Shown: in pieces, positions 17,776 to 28,535 of the stretch | Layout of the letters: every line of letters begins with the position of its first letter | Numbering within the stretch: position 1 is the first letter of the stretch | NCBI RefSeq assembly: GCF_024362695.1 | Contig: NC_065424.1 | Location: 3,012,786 to 3,076,785, forward strand | Length of the DNA: 64,000 nt | Source: Pectinophora gossypiella | Lineage: Eukaryota > Arthropoda > Insecta > Lepidoptera > Gelechiidae | Direction of reading: 5' to 3' | The notes under the pieces: model-generated | Databases searched by the model: none | Seen by the model: only the letters and a program-made list of their open reading frames with translations | What the model was told of the DNA's origin: nothing | Made by a program: the position numbers and the translations under genes

Positions 17776-18004
17776 ACACTATACGTAAACGCAGCAGTGG
17801 GACTTATATAGGCTGTTTATGTAAGGTTATGCTTTTTCTCACAGAACTTACCTGATAAAAAAATAAAATACTTAATTTGTGTTTTTATTCTGCTTACTAT
17901 CTAACTTACTAATTTGAATTTCGAGTTTGGATTTGTCTTGGGATCACTCGCAAGTTAGTGCGGAAGGTATACTATATAATGGTATACTTAAGTATTATTT
18001 CTAA

Positions 18005-18350
18005 CGGCCTCTGTGGTCCAGTGGTTGAGCGTTGGGCTTACGATCCGGAGGCCCCGGGTTCGAATCCCGGTGGGGACATATGACAAAAAACACTTTGTGA
18101 TCCCTAGTTTGCCTGTAATTTCCTAAAATTACAGGCTGATCACCTAATTGTCCGGAAGTAAGATGATCCGTGCTTTGGAAAGCACGTTAATTCGTAGGTC
18201 CCGGTTACTGATGTAAGTATGTAATCGTTACATGAGCCATGTCAGGGGCCTTTGGCGGCTCAGTAATACTAATAACCCTGACATAAGACATACTGACGGA
18301 ATGATGAGGTTGGTATTCCACCTCACAACCTACACGATAAGAAGAAGAAG
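18005..18350 (+). mobile_element. SINE-A, full length
   Basis: tRNA-like head ('tctgtggtccagtggttgag', ggttcgaatcc), then the standard SINE-A body and end ('cacctcacaacctacacgat'), finishing in a (GAA)n tail. Confidence 0.85.
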
Positions 18351-18620
18351 AAATATTAAAATATATACTTTATTGCACTTAAAGAAAGAAAAGAAAGAAA
18401 CATTTATTACTTCCGGCCACCACAAACACAGACAGACAGGTACATTACATTCAACACAGGACAGAAATCAATAAGTACACAGAAAAAAAAACCAAAACAA
18501 AAAGTAACAACTAGTTACATCACAAACATGAAATGGACGTTTACAAGGGAGAACTTATCTCTAAGAGAGATCTCTTCCAGCCAACCCAGAGGTAGTAAAA
18601 CAATATCTGCGGGAGAATAA
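18351..18620 (-). repeat. Retroposon-like tail region
   Basis: 'ctttattgcacttaaagaaa' plus 'gaaacatttattacttccgg' read on the minus strand as a 3' end with AATAAATG and TGCAATAAAG signals. A related 'gaaagaaagaaacgtttatt' lies at about 28573-28600. No coding part is seen. Confidence 0.5.
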
Positions 18621-19080
18621 AAAGAGGCAATATACGTATGAAAAATATTATTATAATAATTATATCTACATATAAAACCGTATTATTTCTCATTCAAAAA
18701 TAGTTCAGCCGTTAATAAGCAACTTATAACGCTACTATTTCCAGAGACATAAATTAATGGCCGTGGGCGACCAACTTGCTTTATTTTAGTATCACACTCG
18801 GGTTTTACTGAGTTTGGTTTAGGTTTGAATCGTATTTAGTATCAACAAAAAGCTCACGAGTATAAAATTGCCCAAATGGGGTAGTCAGAGGTACATCCAT
18901 CGCAAGATGAACTAAGTACCTACACCACACCGAGCTTTTTGTTAGACCAGCGTGATAGGTGGCTAGTAAGTCTTATAAAAATCTATTGAAACTTTATAAA
19001 AGGCTACTTTCCAACTAGTTACGTCAGTTACTTTTTACTAAACGTCAAAACACGAAATCACTATGGAATTTGTATGAAAA
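18621..19080. other. Stretch with an inverted SINE-F tail
   Basis: 18845-18965 carries 'atggggtagtcagaggtaca', 'catcgcaagatgaactaagt' and 'gttagaccagcgtgatagg', the SINE-F 3' part in reverse. The rest is unassigned. Confidence 0.5.
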
Positions 19081-19265
19081 AGCAAAAGGAATAATACTAC
19101 GTATACTCTCCCCACCAGCACCTGAGCTAGGTTTACCTCACCCCCTCGGTCTTACTTTAGTCTTCAATCATATGGGCGTCAGACGTCACACTCACAGGCG
19201 CGCGTGTCCGGTAACGTCAATGTGTTGTTTGAAATGTTTGCGTAAAACGAGGTGTTTTGTATGAA
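19080..19265 (+). repeat. Copy of the GAATAAGGAATAATAC repeat
   Basis: It contains aggaataatactacgta, aggtttacctca, cttcaatcatatggg and a worn 'aacgaggtgttttgtatga'. Confidence 0.65.
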
Positions 19266-19309
19266 TTTGTTTTGTATCTTTAAAATTTTTTTTATATATA
19301 TTTTCTTTT

Positions 19310-19455
19310 CTTTTTTTTATGGTTGTCTGGAAGAAATCGCTTTAAGCGATTAGGCCGCCATTTGCCATGTACTTAGTTAAGAGTCTTTTTGTAATTTATT
19401 TCTTTTTATTGTGGTGCAATAAAGTGTATTTGTATTGTATTGTATTGTATTGTAT
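19310..19455 (+). repeat. Non-LTR retroposon 3' end with (TTGTA)n tail
   Basis: 'ctggaagaaatcgctttaag', 'cgattaggccgccatttgcc' and gtgcaataaagtgta are followed by five TTGTA units. Same family as 5790-5960. Confidence 0.75.
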
Positions 19456-19739
19456 GAAGTATCCAGGGTGTGCTGTTACGTCATGTTTAAGAATGTGATA
19501 AAATATCGTACTTATCATTACGATTTTCTTGATGCATTAATTAAATGTTAAATGACAAAAATAACTTACAATCTATAACTGATGGCCAATTTATACAAAA
19601 GAAAAAACTATTTCAATATAAACTATTTTATTTCGATTTTCTTGATTAAAATTCATAAATAGGTTAAATAGAAAAAAAGAAAATGTTTTTCGTTAGTTTT
19701 AGATCTGTCTTTGTTTAGTAAGTAATCATGAACCTAGTA

Positions 19740-19880
19740 CGATCACGAGCATAAATATGTATACACTTTGGTACCATGTCACATTAACTTTTTGACAAAT
19801 TGAACTGTAAGTCTCACTAAATGTCAAATATGTTAGTGCGACAGAGTCCTAAAGTGGGTACATTATATTGCTTATGACTG
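19740..19880 (+). mobile_element. TA-MITE copy 1 (141 bp)
   Basis: It starts CGATCACGAGCA and ends TATGACTG, flanked on both sides by TA. The interior has 'ggtaccatgtcacattaact' and 'tgcgacagagtcctaaagtg'. Confidence 0.85.
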
Positions 19881-20237
19881 TACACGAAACAATTGGGATA
19901 TAGTCGTGACCTTATGTTATATGGTAGGGGTGATTGCAGATTATCCTATTGATGACTTTTAGGGTCTACCCACAATTTTTTGTAAAGATGGACCTACGCC
20001 AAAATCATTTATACCTCCAACCATTGAACATTAGTCAAGTAAACAAGTCGCCTATATCAGTATGTCTTAAACACGCACTGTCGCGCGGCGTTTCTTGTAA
20101 CTGTACAAGTTGCGAAACCCGACGCGTTCTGATCAGCATTCTATGGCGGCGCTACTATTTTTAGTCGCACGCGCCGGTGACAGGCCTCTAAGGAAAGTTT
20201 AGGGAAAACATCAACTATTATTGGTGATCATTGGTGC

Positions 20238-20590
20238 TAATTCCTGTAAATACCATCTAATTTTATTTTAAGTTATATCTGTCATTTTCTTATCCGCCGA
20301 AAAGGAAAGGGACGGGTAATCGACAAGCATAAAATTTATGGAACACACGTCAATTTTAAGCACAAATCTAAACCAACCGTCTAAAAATTTTACATCCGTC
20401 AATAACCCGACACAGTTAAGTAGACAGCACGTCAAACGGATTGCATACCAGCGACGTACCTTTTGATTCGCCCGGGTTCTTCATTCATTCACTCATTCTT
20501 CCTAAAATTAAGAGCTGTGAATCATTCGTCCCTTTCCTTTTCGACGGATATGAAAATGACGGATATAACTTTAAATAAAATTAGGCATGC
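20238..20590. mobile_element. MITE-P copy, palindromic
   Basis: Left arm 'attcctgtaaataccatcta' through 'gccgaaaaggaaagggacgg'. The right arm is the inverse ('cgtccctttccttttcgacg' through 'ataactttaaataaaattag'). It is in the opposite orientation to the copy at 22180-22531 and, like that copy, is followed immediately by a TA-MITE. Confidence 0.75.
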
Positions 20591-20595
20591 GCATA

Positions 20596-20736
20596 CAGTC
20601 ATGAGCAATATAATGTACCCACTTTAGGACTCTGTCGCACTAACATATTTGACATTTGGTGTGACTTAAAGTTCAATTTGTCAAAAAGTTAATGTGACAT
20701 GGTACCAAAGTGTATACATATTTATGCTCGTGACCG
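20596..20736 (-). mobile_element. TA-MITE copy 2 (141 bp)
   Basis: It starts CAGTCATGAGCA and ends GCTCGTGACCG. The left flank is TA and the right flank is TG, a decayed TA. It abuts MITE-P within 6 bases. Confidence 0.85.
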
Positions 20737-21275
20737 TGTACCAATTTCAAATGTCATTTCACTGAACCAATTTAGGGATTTGTTCAATTCACTAGATTTG
20801 TTAAGGGAAAAGATGAAATCGTGTTGTTATTTTAACATCCTCCGTGATTTAATCAAATCCCTTAGGGAATTGATCAAATCCCTGTTTTTATCATACCCCT
20901 GCGACATATACATAAACTCACGTCTATAGAATTCAATTCAAACTGGGCTAACCTTGAAATGTGAGCTGTCACTTTTGAGCATACCTGGTTTTCTTATACC
21001 ATGCTAAATACTAGCTACTGCACTTGTTTATGCGTGCAATGATGCGTGTCGCATTATCATAACATTACATAGTACATGATTACCTAACCTGCGCAGTGTG
21101 CTGCATAATCTAATCAATGTTTAATTAAAGACACACTGATTTACACAGTACACACTGTCAGTTTTGTATGACTTTCTCACGAGATTATATTACTAGTCAC
21201 GGAAAGTAATGAGTACTTACTTACTACTTATGTTTATTTTACTAATAATTATTTACGAAAATATACAGGTTGATA
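20737..21275. other. Stretch without recognised features
   Basis: AT-rich. 'aattgatcaaatccctgttt' and related words recur locally (20755-20890), giving weak internal repetition. I see no exon. Confidence 0.35.
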
Positions 21276-21279
21276 TACA

Positions 21280-21440
21280 GGTAGCGAAGTGGAATTTTCC
21301 GTCGCAAAATTCATGTTTCTTTTTTAAATTATTTTCAATTATATACTTTTGCGATAGAAAATTGCACTTGATATTAACTCAGAATAATGAGCTGAATTAT
21401 TCCTCACAGTATTCGTTACGATGTCACTTACACCCTGTAC
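21280..21440 (-). mobile_element. MITE-G, half copy
   Basis: 'gcgaagtggaattttccgtc' folds against 'atagaaaattgcacttgata'. It ends 'cgttacgatgtcacttacac' and 'cctgta'. The left outer terminus is missing. Confidence 0.65.
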
Positions 21441-21474
21441 AAGAACGTACAGGTAGCCATACAAGTACGTATGG

Positions 21475-21610
21475 TTGTTAGTGATACCGTAACGAATACT
21501 GAGGGGGATGATTCAGACTATGATTCTAAGTTGATACCAAACTAAGTGGAATTTCCTGTCGGAAAATTCATGAAAATGTTGGCGTTTTTTTTTTAATTTT
21601 TTTCATTTCC
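21475..21610 (+). mobile_element. MITE-G, half copy interrupted by a SINE-B
   Basis: It starts 'ttgttagtgataccgtaacg' and reaches the AT-rich centre ('tttttttttaatttttttca'), where the SINE-B head begins at about 21613. The right arm is not seen after the SINE. Confidence 0.6.
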
Positions 21611-21612
21611 AT

Positions 21613-21955
21613 AACAACCTTCGTGGTTTAGTGGTTAGAGCGTTAGGCTCACGATCTGGAGGTCCGGGTTCGATTCCCGATGGGGACATTGTCTAAATCA
21701 CTTTGTGAGACTGTCCTTTGTTTGGTAAGGACTGTACAGGCTTGAATCACCTGATTGTCTGAAAAAATAAGTTGATCCGTGCTTCGGAGGGCACGTTAAG
21801 CCGTGGGTCCCGGCTATTAGCCGTAAAAATAGCTCCACCAACCCGCAGTGGAGCAGCGTGGTGGAGTATGCTCCATACTCACTCCGGTTGATTGAGGGGA
21901 GGCCTGTGCCCAGCAGCGGGACGTATATTTAAAGGCTATTTATGTTATGTTATAA
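21613..21955 (+). mobile_element. SINE-B, full length
   Basis: tRNA-like head 'tggtttagtggttagagcg' with B-box ggttcgattcc. Body 'aaatcactttgtgagactgt' and 'ctttgtttggtaaggact'. Tail with 'gtggagcagcgtggtggagt', 'ggcctgtgcccagcagcggg' and gttatgttat. Confidence 0.85.
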
Positions 21956-22179
21956 ATATCTCTTTCTTATTCTTTTTTCTTGAATTGCATGTTTTAAAAA
22001 AATCAAAGTACTTAGATATTTATTTTTTTAAGCAAAGATGAATGTTTCCAAACCGATTCTATGGTACAAGTACACTATAACTACCGGCTTATCGGTCAGC
22101 ACTACGGCTAGCGATAAAACAAATACCAACGACCGACGAATATCTGATGGGACATGTATTACAGACAGATAATAGCCCC

Positions 22180-22531
22180 GATTCCTGCAGACACCTCCTA
22201 ATTTGATTTTAAGTTATACCCGTCATTTTCTTATCCGCCGAAAAGGAAAGGGACGGATGACTGACAACTGTTAATTTTAAAATGATTGACTACCCCGGGA
22301 TAATAAAATTGGCATCACGCTGATATTCAACCCGTTTGACATGTGCTGTCATCTTTATTCTGTCAGGTTATTGGCCAATGTAAAATTGTGGAGGGTTTTT
22401 TAATTTCTGCCTAAAAATGACGTGTGTTCCATAAATTTTACGACTGTCGATTACCCGTCCCTTTCCTTTTCGGCGAATAAGAAAATGACAGATATAACTT
22501 AAAATGAAATTAGATGGTGTGTTCTGGAATC
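22180..22531. mobile_element. MITE-P, complete (352 bp)
   Basis: The termini are GATTCCTGCAGACACCTCCT and the inverse GATTCCAGAACACACCATCT. Inverted repeats extend about 75 bases, to gccgaaaaggaaagggacgg on both arms. The interior has 'caacccgtttgacatgtgct' and no ORF. It is followed 12 bases later by a TA-MITE. Confidence 0.8.
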
Positions 22532-22543
22532 AGCACCAATGTA

Positions 22544-22687
22544 CAGTCATGAGCAATATAATGTACCCACTTTAGGACTCTGTCGCACTAACATATTTGA
22601 CATTTAGTGAGACTTACAGTTCAATTTGTCAAAAAAGTTAATGTGACATGGTACCAAAGTGTATACATAGTAATGCTCGTGTGACCG
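22544..22687 (-). mobile_element. TA-MITE copy 3 (144 bp)
   Basis: It starts CAGTCATGAGCA and ends CTCGTGTGACCG, with flanking TA on both sides. Confidence 0.85.
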
Positions 22688-22740
22688 TAGGTCAATATTT
22701 GGACAGCTAGAGTCAAAAACCTAGTTTAAATACTTAACTT

Positions 22741-23065
22741 CTTCTTCTATCGTGTGGGTTTTGAGGCGAATTACTAACCTCATCAACCCTGGTGTCAGAG
22801 TTACTATTGAGCCGCCAAAGGCCCCTGACATGACTCATTTATAACGACTACGTACTTACACAGTAAGTAGTAACCGGGACCAACGGCTTAACGTGCCTTC
22901 CGAAGCACGGATCGTCTTACTTTCGGACAATCAGGTGATCAGCCTGTAATGTCCTAACCAAACTAGGGACCACAAAGTAATTTTTGTGATATGTCCCCAC
23001 TGGGAATCGAACCCAGGACCTCCGGATCGTGAGTCCAACGCTCAACCACTGGACCACGGAGGCCG
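22741..23065 (-). mobile_element. SINE-A, full length, with target-site duplication
   Basis: The minus strand reads the tRNA-like head 'ggcctccgtggtccagtggt', then the body and 'cacaacccacacgatagaag'-type end. AATACTTAAC flanks both sides. Confidence 0.85.
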
Positions 23066-23119
23066 AATACTTAACAATAACAATAGTAAGTTGTCGTTGT
23101 TTTTAAATAACAATATAAC

Positions 23120-23372
23120 AACATAACATAAGCTCACAACTATAACCCGACATTGGGGTAGTCAGAGATACATCCATCACAAGATGGAACTAAGTACAAT
23201 CACGAGCAATATCATGTACCCACTTTAGAACTCTGTCGCACTATCATATTTGACATTTAATAAGACTTACGGTTTAATTTCTCAAAAAAGTTAATGTGAC
23301 ATGGTTTCAAACTACATATTTAGTACTCGTGACCGTACCCACACCTCAACGAGACTTCTGTTAGACCAACTC
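23120..23372 (-). repeat. SINE-F tail split by a TA-MITE
   Basis: 23120-23196 ('cattggggtagtcagagata', 'cacaagatggaactaagta') and 23336-23372 ('tacccacacctcaacgagac') become one continuous SINE-F sequence when 23197-23335 plus one TA is removed. Confidence 0.85.
23197..23335 (-). mobile_element. TA-MITE copy 4 (139 bp), nested in SINE-F
   Basis: It starts CAATCACGAGCA and ends TACTCGTGACCG. The host repeat reads 'aactaag-TA-[element]-TA-cccacacctc', which fixes the boundaries and shows a TA target duplication, as in Tc1/mariner-type insertion. Confidence 0.92.
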
Positions 23373-24064
23373 TTTAGAACTCTTTCTGGTCGACCCAACT
23401 ATGTTAGTAGTAAAAACTACACGTAATATAAATTAATAACTCATTGGTGCTATTCGTGTATATTACATAATCGAATACGATGAGTACACAGTTCCTTACT
23501 TACATACCTACTTTTCACTTTCCGAAACAAATTATTTCCTCTCTCGTATATCCAATATCTGAAGGAACATTTCAATGAAATACTTCTAGTTACTTATTGA
23601 ATATTTTAGGATTCAACAAGGATCCGAGAAATTTCCCTTTTATGAACGAAAACTTTTACCATTTTGCGAGTAAAAGTAACTTGTATTTTGTAACATTTGT
23701 ATGCGCGAGAGCGGCGAGGCCTTACGAAACTTGAAGTCTTGTGATCAAATTATTTGAATACTTATTGATAAACAGCATTCCGCTGTATAAAACATGAGTT
23801 CCTGTGAAATATTTTCAATTTGCTAATCTGATGCTACGGTTTGCGAAGACGAATCTTGAAAATAAACACTTCACTTCCCATTTTTCTTCTTCTTGTACAG
23901 ATAATAAAGACCTTAGGTATTTTAGACATACATGACTAGACTAGGAGTCGGTGTATAACTATACACCTCTGCCTACCCCTTCAGGGATAGGGGCGTGGTA
24001 CTATCTTGTGTTATGATCTTTATTTGAAATAGGATTTTGGCCAGTGAAGTCAACGTCAGTCAAG
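23373..24064. other. Stretch without recognised genes
   Basis: AT-rich. About 23950-24000 has the 'ctaccccttcagggatag' repeat word also found inverted near 27290. I see no exon. Confidence 0.4.
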
Positions 24065-24126
24065 TTTGGCGAGGTGAGGTATTTAGTTCATCTTGTGATG
24101 GAATATACCTCTGACTACCCCAAATT

Positions 24127-24425
24127 GAGGAGCTCGGTGGCGCAGCGGTTAACGCGCTCGGTCTGCGATTGTTGAAGTAAAGCAACTTTCGCAAAGGCCG
24201 GTCATAGGATGGATGACCACAAAAAAAAAATAAGTTTTCAACTCGAGCTCCTCCGTGCTTCGGAAGGCACGTTAAGCCGTTGGTCCCGGCTGCATTAGCA
24301 GTCGTTAATAACCATCAATCCGCACTGGGCCCGCGTGATGGTTTAAGGCCCGATCTCCCTATCCATCCATAGGGAAGGCCCGTGCCCCAGCAGTGGGGAC
24401 GTTAATGGGCTGATGATGATGACCC
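24127..24425 (+). mobile_element. SINE-C, nested in a SINE-F tail
   Basis: Head 'gagctcggtggcgcagcggt', body 'gcaaaggccggtcatagga', then 'cttcggaaggcacgttaagc' and 'cgatctccctatccatccat', ending 'ttaatgggctgatgatgatg'. The preceding SINE-F tail ends ...ctaccccaa and the sequence resumes with accccaa after the SINE, a probable ACCCCAA duplication. Confidence 0.8.
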
Positions 24426-24650
24426 CAATACGATATGTTGTCAAGTCAACCAACCATACGTAACATACACCAAATGTACAAAAATGCCACAAAAGACAGG
24501 CTGCTTCTAGCTTCGTCCATGCGTTCTCTAAAACCCTTTATATACATGTAAGGACTAAAATAGAAGGATGCTACACGTTGTTTTCGTCTTATTGCTTTCA
24601 GTGAGTGTTGGATCTTACTGCGTTATTAATATAATTATAATAATAAAAAC

Positions 24651-24975
24651 AGCCTCCGTGGTCTTGTGGTTAGAGCGTTGGGCTCACGATCGGGAGGTCC
24701 GGGATGGATTCCCGATGGAGAAATTGTCGAAATCACTTTGTGAGGCCGTCCTTTGTTTGGTAAGGACATTGCTTGTATTACCTGATTGTCCGGAAAAGTA
24801 AGATGATTCCGTGCTTCGTAAGGCACGCTAAGCCGTTGGTCCCGGGCTACTAGCCCAAATATCTCCCCCAACTCGCAGTGGAGTAGCGTGGTGGAGTATG
24901 CTCCATACCCCCTCCGGTTGATTGAGGGGAGGCCTGTGCCTAGCAGTGGGACGCATATAGCTGGTTATGTTATGT
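24651..24975 (+). mobile_element. SINE-B, full length
   Basis: Head 'gcctccgtggtcttgtggtt', worn B-box, tail 'tggagtatgctccatacccc' to gttatgttatgtta. ORFs on both strands across it are SINE shadows. Confidence 0.8.
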
Positions 24976-25280
24976 TAATAACAACTAATAATAAGGAAGA
25001 AACGTTAACTTAGATGTGAAAACATCCTATACTGCATAATGTGTTTAGACATTCAAGGAATTTAAAATAAGAAGATAAGAATAGTAATTTCTAGACTACT
25101 TTCAAGATTGATTTACATTTTGGTTATACAGACGGGAAGTGTGGCACTTTTGATATGTTGAATGGATGATGAAAGGTGATCAGTACTGATTGGTCATTCC
25201 AGCGCTTTTTTACCTAAAATGAGGGACTTTCCAAGGTAACCCAAAAATAATATGAATGGCGCTATCTAGATTTAACGCGA

Positions 25281-25594
25281 TCTTCTATCGTGTGGGTTGT
25301 GAGGTGGATTACCAACCCCATCAACCCTGGTGTCAGGGTTATCATTGAGCCGCCAAGGGCCCCCGACGTGGCTCATGTAACGATTACTCACTTACATCAG
25401 TAAATAGTAACCGGGACCAACGGCTGCCTTCCGAAGCACAGATCATCTTACTTTCGGACAATCAGGTGATCAGCCTGTAATGTCCTAACCAAACTAGGAA
25501 TCACAAAGTCATTTTTGTGATATGTTCCCACCGGTATTTGAACCCAGGGCCTCCGGATCGTGAGTCCAACGCTCAACCACTGGACCGCAGTGGC
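25281..25594 (-). mobile_element. SINE-A, nearly full length
   Basis: Inverse of the SINE-A consensus, with a worn head ('tggaccgcagtggct'). Just upstream, 25205-25270 is a MITE-H terminal fragment ('atgagggactttccaaggta', 'atggcgctatctagatttaa'), so the SINE probably landed in that MITE. Confidence 0.75.
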
Positions 25595-25770
25595 TATTGA
25601 TTATGGAGATTGATGATGGGTATTGATATTGATATTATGCTTTTGGGAAGTTTCGTCGTGTTCATACATTTCGTTTACCTTTGATGTATTCTTCATTTGA
25701 AAACAAATGAAGTCCCACTTAAGATCAAAACAGGATAATTACCTGAAACAAATGAACGAGAAGATTAACA

Positions 25771-26101
25771 TTCTTCTTCTATCGTGTGGGTTGTGAGGTG
25801 GAGTAACAACCTCATCACCCCTGGTGTCAGGGTTACTATTGAGCCGCCAAAGGCCCCTGACATGACTCATGTAACCACTACTTATTTAGAGTACATCAGT
25901 AAGTAGTAATCGGGACCAACGACTTAACGTGCCTTCCGAAGCACGGATCATCTTACTTTCGGACAATCTGGTTATCAGCCAGTAATGTCCTAATGAAACT
26001 AGGGACCACGAAGTAATTTTTATGATATGTCCCCACCGGGAATCGAACCCGGGACCTCCGGATCGTGAGCCCAACGCTCAACCACTGGACCACGGAGGTC
26101 G
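25771..26101 (-). mobile_element. SINE-A, full length, with target-site duplication
   Basis: It ends in the head 'cgacctccgtggtccagtgg' (minus strand). TTAACATT occurs immediately on both sides. Confidence 0.85.
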
Positions 26102-27025
26102 TTTAACATTAAATCTCAATAACAAGTGATATTCAAAAGACAACGAACATTCAAACACATTTTACAAGAACACATCTAAATATTACATTTAAAAAGGACG
26201 TAAAGTGAAATGCATGTATGTATGGAATTGTATGATGTATGTATGTGTGTGTGTATGTATGACAAAGGACATCGTCTGGGAAGTGAATGTGTTCAACTAA
26301 ACTAAGATGAGTGCTACTCGGTCTCCTGGGTACAGTCAGTCGCAAAAGTGGGTTGTTTCATAGTAATATAAATATAGGGTAGTAAAAGTATAAATAACAA
26401 ATAGTGTGGTAGGTGCGTAAAGCTCAGTTCGGATTAAACCATTGAACAGTGAACTGCGTCGTATTATTTGTCTCCTCAGTTATTATAATTTCATTCATAC
26501 CTTGTTAAAGTTAAGTGTAATAAGATACTTACAATAAAATTCTATTTATTTCTTTGGATAATCTATATCATGTGATTTCCAGGATTTCTGCCCTTTTAAT
26601 GCTACTAGGCTCTATTCCATCTATTCTCTATTACATTTACTTTTACAAAATTCGAGTAACCAATAAATACCAAACGAAAAGAGTCCGAGAAAATAAACTA
26701 AGACAACCTAGTGCGGCAAATTACTATGGTCTAAATACCTACATATATAATACCCCGAATCTTTAACGAGCAACCTTTTCTAAAGAAAATACCCAAACTG
26801 CCAAAACAAGCAATTAAATCAAAATTAGTAAAAGCACTGCTTGAATTAAAATAAGTAAAATATAATTAAAATCTTTGTTTTCTTTTATTTATTAAATTAC
26901 TTAAACGAAAGTTTTTTTTTTATCCTTGGCATCTTGGCAATGGCCCATTGGTTAGGCGCAATCTAACGTGTTCTTGAGAACTATTCCTTTTTTAAATTCT
27001 AAAAAATAATATCTCCCATTATTTT
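26102..27025. other. AT-rich stretch without recognised genes
   Basis: It contains a short ATGT-type microsatellite at 26213-26265. 26554-26766 is open in one frame but AT-rich, with no domain or splice evidence, so I do not call it. Confidence 0.4.
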
Positions 27026-27115
27026 ACAGCGTGGTGGAGTATGCTCCATACCCCCTCCGGTTGATTGAGGGGAGGCCTGTGCCTAGCCGTGGGACGTATA
27101 TAGGCTGTTTATGTT
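27026..27115 (+). repeat. SINE-B tail
   Basis: 'agcgtggtggagtatgctcc' and 'ggcctgtgcctagccgtggg' without the head. Confidence 0.7.
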
Positions 27116-27474
27116 ATTACTTTACAGAATGGTATTAAATTATATTCGCTCTCGTTGATGTATTTTGTATGACGGAAATGAAACGAAACAACTATTTAAA
27201 AAGTCCATAAAAATGTAACATATTGTGTTTCCACGTAACATAAGTGATAAGATTAAGTCACTTTAAAAGCTAACATAGCATCACGCGTATATCCCCGAAG
27301 GGGTAGGCAGAGGAGGTTCATAATAAACATCTACTCACCTCGTCAGCTGTTTCCATGTAATAGGGGACGGGCTTATTGCCATTAACCAGACACAAATTCC
27401 GGAAATCCTGGTACTTTCCAACTCGGAGTTCGAACCCGATGCACTTATGACATGCATTCTCTCTAACAATTTTC

Positions 27475-27605
27475 TATACCTAAAGGTTACCTGGAATTGA
27501 TTTCCACCTTAGCAATAAGGCCGCCTGTTGTACTACCTATCTAATTATAATAATGTATTTCTAATATTTGTTTTAAGTGCAATAAATTTTGTACGTATGT
27601 ATGTA
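27475..27605 (+). repeat. Non-LTR retroposon 3' end
   Basis: 'aaggttacctggaattgatt' and 'agcaataaggccgcctgttg', gtgcaataaattttg, then a (GTAT)n tail. Same family as 5790-5960. Confidence 0.65.
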
Positions 27606-28157
27606 AAAATCAATGATAAATCCGTCAACATGCGATGCGCGTGAGTGTATCGTGACATTATTTATTCTCATCACGTCCGAGTTCGTTCACAGTACAAGTG
27701 TCGAGCGTGTTTACACGGGGCCCGGAATGCATCGCGCGCTGTTTGCAGAGGGGTAGGTAGGGAATAGGCGGGGCTTGCTGTGTGGTGTTAGCAAAGAGAT
27801 ATTGCTGGAGATACTTTGGTATTGTAGATATATGTGGGAATGAAAGATCTACAAAAACATAAATTTTATAATTATGACAACTAATGGTTCATAATTTCAC
27901 CACTGTTTACAAATAATTCGCTGGGCTCAGTGACTGAACTTTATTATTTTTTTGTAATTTTCTAAGAATCAGCCGTTCTTCCAGTGGCCATTTTTCTTCC
28001 CCAGGGTCAAAACAAAACCTTCACGCTTACGCTAAAGACGTAACAATTCATGGGCATGAAGAATCAGACGGAAACAATTAAACAATGCCCCCAATCCTCC
28101 TCTAGATTTCCCCCTCCCCTCCCTTCCTCTTCCTCCCCCTATTCCTACATCTCCGTA
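27606..28157. other. GC-richer block of unknown nature and a pyrimidine tract
   Basis: 27630-27800 is GC-rich for the region, but no frame with splice sites is convincing. A promoter or 5' UTR exon is possible. 27890-27945 pairs with 9265-9330. 28085-28145 is a C/T-rich tract. Confidence 0.35.
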
Positions 28158-28535
28158 TCAGAATCAGAATCATTTATTCAACGTAATTATCATAGATAAA
28201 CTTGTTCAAGGTCAATGTAACATTTTTGAGTCTACGTCATTTCGCAAAGCGTTATGGCTGAAGAGAAGAAATGACAAGAACTGCAACAGCAACACATCTT
28301 TTAAATCAAGGTAGGTATACATTACAAGTTATTTAATAACTAGAGGAACACAATGAATACCAGGCATTTTTATCATTTAGATAATCATTAATCTTATAAT
28401 AAGCTTTTTTACATAAAGTAAGCTTCACAGGAGCTTAAAATTTATTTTCTGACAAATTCAAAATGCTGTCTGGTATTTTATTGTGAAAACGTAATACATT
28501 ACCCCAAAAAAGATGAATTTAATTTATTTAGCCTA
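28158..28535 (-). repeat. Non-LTR retroposon 3' region
   Basis: Reverse-complement match to 14490-14912 over most of its length, including the terminal 'atgttacattgacctt' and 'attatcatagataaacttgt'. One terminus only, without the tandem duplication of the other copy. Confidence 0.7.
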
